DNA from: Bacillota bacterium
GTDB lineage: Bacteria; Bacillota; Clostridia; Peptostreptococcales; Anaerovoracaceae
Reading direction: 5' to 3'
DNA length: 6,384 nt
NCBI GenBank assembly: GCA_021443825.1
Contig: JABUTE010000117.1
Coordinates: 1 to 6,384 of the forward strand
Part shown: piece by piece, positions 1 through 4,947 of the stretch
How positions within the stretch are numbered: the first letter of the stretch is position 1
How the letters are laid out: every line of letters begins with the position of its first letter
Translations under genes and position numbers: made by a program
The notes under the pieces: model-generated
Databases searched by the model: none
Seen by the model: only the letters and a program-made list of their open reading frames with translations
Told to the model about the DNA's origin: nothing

Positions 1-1
1 C

Positions 2-1312
2 AGCATTTGCAAGGGCATCGCCGACATCCACGGCCAGTACGACCACCAGTCGCTGCTGGATCCGGAAAACCACCTGGAGATCCTCGACCTGTTCGGAGAC
101 GACCGGCTGCAGCAGGCAAAGCAGCAGACATCTGCCTCCTACCAGGCTTTTACGAAAGCTGCGGCAGAACTGGCGGCCCTTCGCAAGAATCTGAAGGAAG
201 CCCAGCGGCAGCGCGACCTGCTTTCCATGGAGGTGGCTGATATCGAAGCCGCCCGTCTGCAGCCCGAAGAAGACATCCTTCTGGAAGAACAGATCGCCGT
301 GATGCAGCATTCCGAGCAGATCTATCAGAATCTGTCTGCGTCTTACCAGAGCCTGTTTTCCGGCGAGACCAATGCCCTTGACGCCATCGGAGACAGCGTT
401 TCCCGTCTTCAGTCGGTGGAAGGCTTTTCAGCCGACATCAAGGCTCTGACGGAGGAGCTCAGCGACCTGTACTACCGGATCGATGATCTGAACAACGGTC
501 TTCGCCATATGATCGACCGAGTCTCCTTTTCCCCTGCCCAGCTGGACGATGCCATCGAACGCCTGGAGCAGATCAACCGCATCAAGCGGAAATTCGGAGG
601 AACCGTCGAAGCAGCTCTTTCCTATGCAGAAAACGCAAAGGCACAGCTGGAAGATCTGGAAAACAGCGACGAAAAGATCCGCAGCCTTGAGCAGGCCTTC
701 GTGACCAACAAAAATCAATACGACAGCGCAGCAGCCAGGCTCACAGAGCTTCGCCGGCAGACAGCCGATCTGCTTTGCCGCAATGTCAACCGGGAGCTGA
801 CCGAGCTGAATTTCAAGAATGCCATTTTTGACGTCAGCTTTCGCACCGGCACCCCTTCCGAAAACGGCTCCGATCTGGTGGAATTTCTCATCAGCGCCAA
901 CAAGGGCGAAGAGCTGAGGCCTCTGGCCAAGGTAGCCAGCGGCGGCGAGCTTTCGCGCATCATGCTTGCCCTGAAAAGGATCATCGGCGATCTGGACGGA
1001 ATTCCCACCATGATATTCGATGAGATCGACACCGGCATCAGCGGTGCCACGGCAGGCATCGTCGGTGAAAAGCTGCGCTCCATCGCAAAGAGCCACCAGA
1101 TCATCTGCATCACCCACTTGCCCCAGATCGCAGCCATGGGCGATCACCACTATCTGATCAAAAAGATGAGCGACGACAGCAGCACCCGCACCACCGTCGT
1201 TCCCCTTTCGCAGGAGGAACGGCTGGAAGAGCTGGCCAGACTGCTTTCGGGAACCGAGATCACAGACTCGGCCAGAGCCCAGGCAGCCGAGCTGCTGCAG
1301 CAGAGCCGCTGA
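2..1312 (+). CDS. recN: DNA repair protein RecN, C-terminal part (5' end outside window)
   Basis: RecN is a cytoplasmic SMC-like ATPase that acts early in recombinational repair of DNA double-strand breaks. The frame is open from base 2, giving 436 residues; family members are usually about 550-570, so roughly the first 120, including the Walker A loop, lie outside the window. Visible in order (window residue numbers): the RecN-typical motif HGQYDHQSLL at 10-19; a long Glu/Gln/Leu/Ala-rich coiled-coil stretch at about 40-250; the ABC signature SGGELSR at 313-319; Walker B with D-loop, IFDEIDTG, at 338-345; and the switch His in ITHLPQ at 372. All C-terminal ATPase motifs are intact. An internal ATG at 227 is not the start, because conserved RecN sequence precedes it in frame. 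The gene ends 38 bases before a hairpin terminator and converges on the SLH gene. Identification is secure. Confidence 0.97.
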   Translation, partial: SICKGIADIHGQYDHQSLLDPENHLEILDLFGDDRLQQAKQQTSASYQAFTKAAAELAALRKNLKEAQRQRDLLSMEVADIEAARLQPEEDILLEEQIAVMQHSEQIYQNLSASYQSLFSGETNALDAIGDSVSRLQSVEGFSADIKALTEELSDLYYRIDDLNNGLRHMIDRVSFSPAQLDDAIERLEQINRIKRKFGGTVEAALSYAENAKAQLEDLENSDEKIRSLEQAFVTNKNQYDSAAARLTELRRQTADLLCRNVNRELTELNFKNAIFDVSFRTGTPSENGSDLVEFLISANKGEELRPLAKVASGGELSRIMLALKRIIGDLDGIPTMIFDEIDTGISGATAGIVGEKLRSIAKSHQIICITHLPQIAAMGDHHYLIKKMSDDSSTRTTVVPLSQEERLEELARLLSGTEITDSARAQAAELLQQSR

Positions 1313-1350
1313 CAGGCTTCCCCTACGATAGAGACAAATAGACACAGAAA

Positions 1351-1380
1351 AAGACCTTCCGAATCGCTTCGGAAGGTCTT
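1351..1380. terminator. Bidirectional intrinsic terminator between convergent genes
   Basis: A perfect 12-bp inverted repeat (left arm 1351-1362, AAGACCTTCCGA; right arm 1369-1380) encloses a 6-base loop whose outer bases can also pair. On the plus strand it is followed by GTTTTA, serving recN, which ends 38 bases upstream. On the minus strand it is followed by TTTCTGTG after the stem's own TT, serving the SLH gene, which ends 35 bases upstream. Position, stem strength and T-tracts on both sides fit a shared Rho-independent terminator. Confidence 0.9.
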
Positions 1381-1415
1381 GTTTTATGGTTTGCTTTCAG
1401 TTGCTGCAGCCCTGC

Positions 1416-3545
1416 TTACTTTTGCGCAGAGATCTGATTGTACTGATAGAGATAGAATACAACGTTGGCTCTGGGGCAGCTTCCCTGGAGGTTGTAGGTT
1501 CCGGTGTAGCTTCCGTTGATGATGCCGTTGTACTTTGCCCAATAATAAGCATCGTCGTACCAGTTGGTCGCATTGGCATCCTTGTTGGGAGATCCGATGG
1601 CTCTCCATACATAGGTGAGCACGTGAGCGTTGGTGCAGGTGCTGTTGGGGCTGAACTTATCCTTGGAGGTTCCGTCGGTAATGCCCTTTTCGTATGCCCA
1701 AAGGACCGGCTTATAGAAGTAGTCGGTCGCCTTTACATCGGTAAAGGGATTATTGGTGGTCTTGGGTGCAGGCTCACCGGCAGCTCTCCACAGGAAGGTG
1801 ACGACCTGGCCTCTGGTGCAGGTGTTGTTGGGGCCGAAGGTGGTGGCATTCAGACCGTCGGTTACCTGAGGCTTTGCGTTATAGGCCCAGACAACTGCAT
1901 TGTAGTAATAGTTGCTGCTCTTGACATCGGTAAAGGGGATGGTGGCAACGGCCTTGACAGCGCCGCAGACGGTGCACTTGCCGTTCTTATCGTAGGTATG
2001 TGCTTCCTTTTCGATGATGTCGCCGCAATCGCAGACTCTCCAGTGCTCGGTATCGGTATATTTGCCGGAATAGCTGTGACCGTGGGTGCTCTTCTTGATG
2101 GCCTTATAGTCCTTGGTGATGGTGATCAGCGAAGAAGAGGAAGATTCGACGGACGCCTTTACGCCGTTGAGATAGACGGTGGGAGAATCGGTAAATTCGT
2201 TGCCGGTATTGGCCTTGATCTCGATAGTTACCGAAGGCTCTTCATCCACGTCCAGAGTATAGCTGGAGCCTACTTCTTCATCGTCGACCAGCCATTCGGT
2301 GCTCTTAATGGAATAAGCGGTGGTGGTAGAGGATACGGAAGCCTTACCCAGCTTTTCGTCGTATTCCGGTTCGTCGATGTAGACGCGAACCTCCTTGATC
2401 AGGCTGCTGGTATCGTAGTCGGAGAAGGTCGCGGTTACGGTAACGCCGTTGCTGGGCATAGCGAAGGTGTAATAGCCGCTCTTGGAGGTCAGCTTCACCT
2501 TGCTGCCGTTGCCGTCGACGGCAGAGATGGACTCCAGAGTAACGCCCTGGGGTGTGGTAACGCCCACCTTAATGGTCTCATCGTATTCGCCGGTCTTGGG
2601 AACGGAAATAACACCGGTGCCCTTGCAGACAGACTTGATCATGAATTCGCAGGATTCGTCAATGTCTTCTTCATCGAACTTCTTGGTGTCGAAATCGATG
2701 CCCATAAAGGAGCCGCCGTTAACGGCAAGGGAATACAGAGAGCTGTCTTTCAGGGTGACCAGCTCGTTAAACTCACCGCCTTCGATGGTGTTGTAGCTGG
2801 TGACCTTGCCGTTGAATTCGCCGCCTTCGATGACGGCGTAGTTGGTAACGGTTCCGTCGAAGGTGCCGCCTTCGATGGTAGCATTCTCGTAATCATCGTC
2901 TTTCGCGTCGCCATTGGTAACAGCGCCGCTGAAGGTGCCGGCCTTGATGATGCCTCCCAGATTCTTGACAGCGCCCTTAAAGGTGCCCTTCTTGGCGTTG
3001 ATCAGACCGTCTTCTTTGTTGTTGAGCGCGCCGGTGAAGGTTCCTCCGGTGATCACGGACTCGTTGTTGACGGTGGTGGAGTAGGTGCCGCCGCTTAAGG
3101 TTCCGTCTTCATTGTTGACGGTGACCTTGACGGTGCCGCTGCTGATGATGCCGCCGGCATTGGTGACGGTCTTCTTGGAGCCGTCGAAGGTGCCGCCCTT
3201 GATGGCGCCCTCGTTTTCGACGTCGCCCTTGTAAGTGCCGCCGGTGACGATTCCGTCTTCTCCGATGGTCAGATCGCCCGATACAGTGCCGGAGCTTAAG
3301 GTTCCGGCCTTCAGTTCTATATCGACCTTGCAGGTGCCGGAGATCTTAAAGGTGAGATCTTCGTCATCCAGGATCAGCGTATCGCCGTCGTATTCCCAGC
3401 CGTCGCCTTCATCATCGTTGGGCTGGCCCTTGGAATCCATTTTGATGGTTTCGGATGTGGACGCTGCGAAGGATGCAGTCACAGACATGCTCATTACCAG
3501 CATGGCCATGATCAGCAGGCAGCTGAACAATCTTGTTTTTTTCAT
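1416..3545 (-). CDS. Secreted SLH-domain surface protein with GGTF-type beta repeats
   Basis: A 709-residue protein predicted to be exported and held on the cell wall; its specific role is unknown. Residues 1-27 form a signal peptide (KK-R, hydrophobic core, SFA|A cleavage). Residues 30-100 are acidic. About 100-280 carry repeats around GG(T/E/S)(F/Y) motifs (102, 117, 152, 167, 226, 241, 256, 277, with variants between), often exactly 15 residues apart, suggesting a beta-solenoid. About 308-375 resemble InlB B-type or Ig-like repeats, ending in FAMPSNGVTVTATF. A His/Cys segment (H488, H490, H501, C505, C507, C524, C527) may bind metal. Three SLH repeats follow at about 537-592, 599-652 and 661-705; the canonical TRAE-like motif is replaced by TRGQ, TNAH and PRAN. 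The ATG at 3545 has AAAGGGGG four bases upstream. It lies 96 bases downstream of the dehydrogenase gene and ends near the shared terminator. SLH assignment is strong; the repeat fold is inferred. Confidence 0.93.
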   Translation of the reverse strand: MKKTRLFSCLLIMAMLVMSMSVTASFAASTSETIKMDSKGQPNDDEGDGWEYDGDTLILDDEDLTFKISGTCKVDIELKAGTLSSGTVSGDLTIGEDGIVTGGTYKGDVENEGAIKGGTFDGSKKTVTNAGGIISSGTVKVTVNNEDGTLSGGTYSTTVNNESVITGGTFTGALNNKEDGLINAKKGTFKGAVKNLGGIIKAGTFSGAVTNGDAKDDDYENATIEGGTFDGTVTNYAVIEGGEFNGKVTSYNTIEGGEFNELVTLKDSSLYSLAVNGGSFMGIDFDTKKFDEEDIDESCEFMIKSVCKGTGVISVPKTGEYDETIKVGVTTPQGVTLESISAVDGNGSKVKLTSKSGYYTFAMPSNGVTVTATFSDYDTSSLIKEVRVYIDEPEYDEKLGKASVSSTTTAYSIKSTEWLVDDEEVGSSYTLDVDEEPSVTIEIKANTGNEFTDSPTVYLNGVKASVESSSSSLITITKDYKAIKKSTHGHSYSGKYTDTEHWRVCDCGDIIEKEAHTYDKNGKCTVCGAVKAVATIPFTDVKSSNYYYNAVVWAYNAKPQVTDGLNATTFGPNNTCTRGQVVTFLWRAAGEPAPKTTNNPFTDVKATDYFYKPVLWAYEKGITDGTSKDKFSPNSTCTNAHVLTYVWRAIGSPNKDANATNWYDDAYYWAKYNGIINGSYTGTYNLQGSCPRANVVFYLYQYNQISAQK
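2706..3248 (-). repeat. Coding repeats of ~45 nt / 15 residues in the SLH protein
   Basis: This stretch encodes residues about 100-280 of the SLH protein, a series of units centred on GG(T/E/S)(F/Y). The clearest DNA periodicity is at 2776, 2821 and 2866, where CCGCCTTCGATG or a close variant (plus-strand reading) recurs at exactly 45-base steps. The first two full units match at about 32 of 45 positions by hand alignment. Units further upstream in the gene are more diverged and some carry insertions of 1-9 residues. The pattern points to growth by tandem duplication of a 15-residue module within the gene. Confidence 0.75.
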
Positions 3546-3600
3546 GTTTCCCCCTTTTGATAATAAAACTAAAAATATACTATCGGCCTTGCCGTGGCGT
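3546..3600 (-). promoter_or_regulatory. AT-rich leader and possible -10 of the SLH gene
   Basis: Upstream of the SLH start, the strong ribosome binding site AAAGGGGG occupies 3557-3550 on the minus strand, preceded by an AT-rich stretch that contrasts with the GC-rich genes around it. A TATATT hexamer (3579-3574) could be a -10 element, but no acceptable -35 sits 16-19 bases upstream and there is no TG extension. The SLH gene may have its own promoter here, may use an alternative sigma factor, or may be read through from the dehydrogenase gene. The binding site is clear; the promoter is a weak candidate. Confidence 0.35.
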
Positions 3601-3604
3601 TTGC

Positions 3605-3619
3605 ACCGGCACAGCCGGT
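3605..3619. repeat. Short perfect inverted repeat between dehydrogenase and SLH genes
   Basis: ACCGGC at 3605-3610 and GCCGGT at 3614-3619 form a 6-bp GC-rich stem with a 3-base loop, starting 22 bases after the dehydrogenase stop codon on the minus strand. No T-tract follows in that direction, so a classical intrinsic terminator is not supported. It could be a processing or stabilising hairpin between two co-transcribed genes, or chance. Confidence 0.35.
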
Positions 3620-3641
3620 AATAACGGTTGAAAAGATGCAG

Positions 3642-4859
3642 CTACAGCTTGTAGACCTTATCTCCTGCAGGGCAGATGTTTCTGGTGTCGAGCACCACCT
3701 TGCCGGCAAGCTTTTCGAAAGCTTCCTTCAGCTGGCTGTGGCCCACCATGACGACGACCATATCGACATCGCCAAGGAAGGCATCCAGATCGTGGTATTG
3801 ATGCGCGACAAGATCTCTTTTGACCCAGGGATCGTAGATCTTCAGGCCTTCGGACTGGGGTCTTTCCAGCAGCTGCAGGGTCGGGCTCTCGCGCACATCG
3901 TCTACGTTTTCTTTATAGGTAAGGCCGTACATGCCCACGCGGCTCATATCGGTGATGCCGTTTTCCTTCATGATCTCAGCCATGCGCTGCAGAACGAAGT
4001 CGGGCATGCCGTCGTTGGTGAGACGGGCCGTGTGGATCAGCTTGGAAAGCTCCGGGTAATCGCCGACCAGAAACCAGGGATCGACCGAGATGCAATGGCC
4101 GCCCACACCGGGGCCGGGCTGCAGAATGTTGACTCTGGGATGCATGTTGGCGATGCGGATGATCTCGTAAACATCCATGTCGTCTTCGCGACAGATCTTC
4201 GCCAGCTCGTTGGCAAAGGCGATGTTGATATCGCGGTAGGTGTTTTCGACCACCTTGGTCATCTCTGCCGTGCGAATATCGGTGATGACCATGGAGCCCT
4301 GACAGAACGATGCATAGACCTCTTTGACCTGTTCGCCGACAGCGGGCTCATCAACGCCGATGGTGCGGGAGTTGTGCAGCAGCTCATAGACCATGTTGCC
4401 GGGAATGATCCGCTCCGGCGTATGGGCAAGATGAACATCTCTTCCGATGACGAAGCCCTCTTCTTCGACGGCGGGGCGAACGAAGCGGTCGATGGTGCCG
4501 GGCGAAATGGTGGATTCGATGGAAAGGATGGCGCCCCTGGGGCAGACCTTCAAAACGCTTTTGACGGCTGCGGTCACATAGGAGGCGTCGATCTTTTTGG
4601 TATCTTTATCGTAGGGCGTGGGAACCGAGATGACATACATATCGGCTGCAGGATAGCCGGTCTCAAAGGAGATGCCGGCCTTAACAGCGTCATGAAACAG
4701 CTCTTCCAGGCCCTCTTCCTCAAAGGTGACGTGGCCGGCCTTAAGAGATGCGATCTTGGAGGCATCGTAATCGACACCGACGGTATCGACGCCGTGAGAT
4801 GCCATCATCAAAGAAGTAGGCAGGCCGATGTAGCCCATGCCAACAACGCATACTTTCAT
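3642..4859 (-). CDS. wecC: UDP-N-acetyl-D-mannosamine dehydrogenase (WecC type)
   Basis: A cytoplasmic NAD-dependent enzyme of the UDP-glucose/GDP-mannose dehydrogenase family, predicted to oxidise UDP-ManNAc to UDP-ManNAc-uronate, a precursor of acidic surface polysaccharides. The 405 residues are near full family length. Seen in order: Rossmann loop GMGYIG at 7-12; SVPTPYD at 78-84; ESTISPGT at 115-122; TPERIIPG at 147-154; VVENTYRDINIAFANELAK at 203-221; the catalytic block HPRVNILQPGPGVGGHC with nucleophile Cys256, continuing ISVDPWFLV; and the C-terminal UDP-binding region, GLTYKENVDDVRESP at 312-326. The NILQPGPGVGGHC..VDPWF wording is characteristic of WecC rather than of UDP-glucose dehydrogenase. 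The ATG at 4859 has AGAGGT six bases upstream and a promoter beyond. Between its peptidase and SLH neighbours on the same strand, it suggests an envelope-polymer role. Family certain; substrate likely, but UDP-glucose or another UDP-hexosamine is not excluded. Confidence 0.92.
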   Translation of the reverse strand: MKVCVVGMGYIGLPTSLMMASHGVDTVGVDYDASKIASLKAGHVTFEEEGLEELFHDAVKAGISFETGYPAADMYVISVPTPYDKDTKKIDASYVTAAVKSVLKVCPRGAILSIESTISPGTIDRFVRPAVEEEGFVIGRDVHLAHTPERIIPGNMVYELLHNSRTIGVDEPAVGEQVKEVYASFCQGSMVITDIRTAEMTKVVENTYRDINIAFANELAKICREDDMDVYEIIRIANMHPRVNILQPGPGVGGHCISVDPWFLVGDYPELSKLIHTARLTNDGMPDFVLQRMAEIMKENGITDMSRVGMYGLTYKENVDDVRESPTLQLLERPQSEGLKIYDPWVKRDLVAHQYHDLDAFLGDVDMVVVMVGHSQLKEAFEKLAGKVVLDTRNICPAGDKVYKL

Positions 4860-4905
4860 TTTTATACCTCTATTTTCAAAAAAGTAATTACTGTTTTACC
4901 GATTT

Positions 4906-4936
4906 ATTATAGCACAAAACGAAGGCACTGTGTGAA
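4906..4936 (-). promoter_or_regulatory. Extended -10 promoter of the dehydrogenase gene
   Basis: On the minus strand TATAAT occupies 4911-4906 and is preceded by TGC, a perfect extended -10 element. TTCACA (4936-4931) matches the -35 consensus at five of six positions with a 19-base spacer, slightly long but tolerated with an extended -10. Transcription would start near 4899, giving a leader of about 40 bases before the ATG at 4859. The whole element fits within the 88-base gap after the upstream peptidase gene, so the dehydrogenase need not depend on read-through. Confidence 0.7.
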
Positions 4937-4947
4937 GAAACTTGCGC

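Noticed and set aside
428..1345. 305-codon minus-strand open frame opposite recN
   Set aside because: Antisense register shadow of recN, whose ATPase motifs are unmistakable. It also has no ribosome binding site or recognisable product.
2776..2880. CRISPR-like array, suggested by the regular short repeats
   Set aside because: The repeats are contiguous 45-base coding units with no unique spacers, in frame with the SLH protein, and explained by 15-residue protein repeats.
1386..3098. 570-codon open frame on the plus strand opposite the SLH gene
   Set aside because: It is in exact codon register with the SLH gene, so it would be closed only by TTA, CTA or TCA codons on the sense strand, which this GC-rich gene avoids. 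It has no ribosome binding site, its product is a Gly/Val/Ala-rich run with no recognisable domain, and it overlaps the terminator hairpin. The minus-strand protein has a signal peptide and SLH domains.
3605..3619. Intrinsic terminator after the dehydrogenase gene
   Set aside because: The 6-bp hairpin has no T-tract after it on the minus strand, so I list it only as an inverted repeat.
3840..3870. Possible small deletion or frameshift in the dehydrogenase between LLERPQSEG and KIYDP
   Set aside because: The linker looks about two residues shorter than in family members I recall, but the frame and conserved sequence continue correctly on both sides, so natural length variation is the simpler reading.
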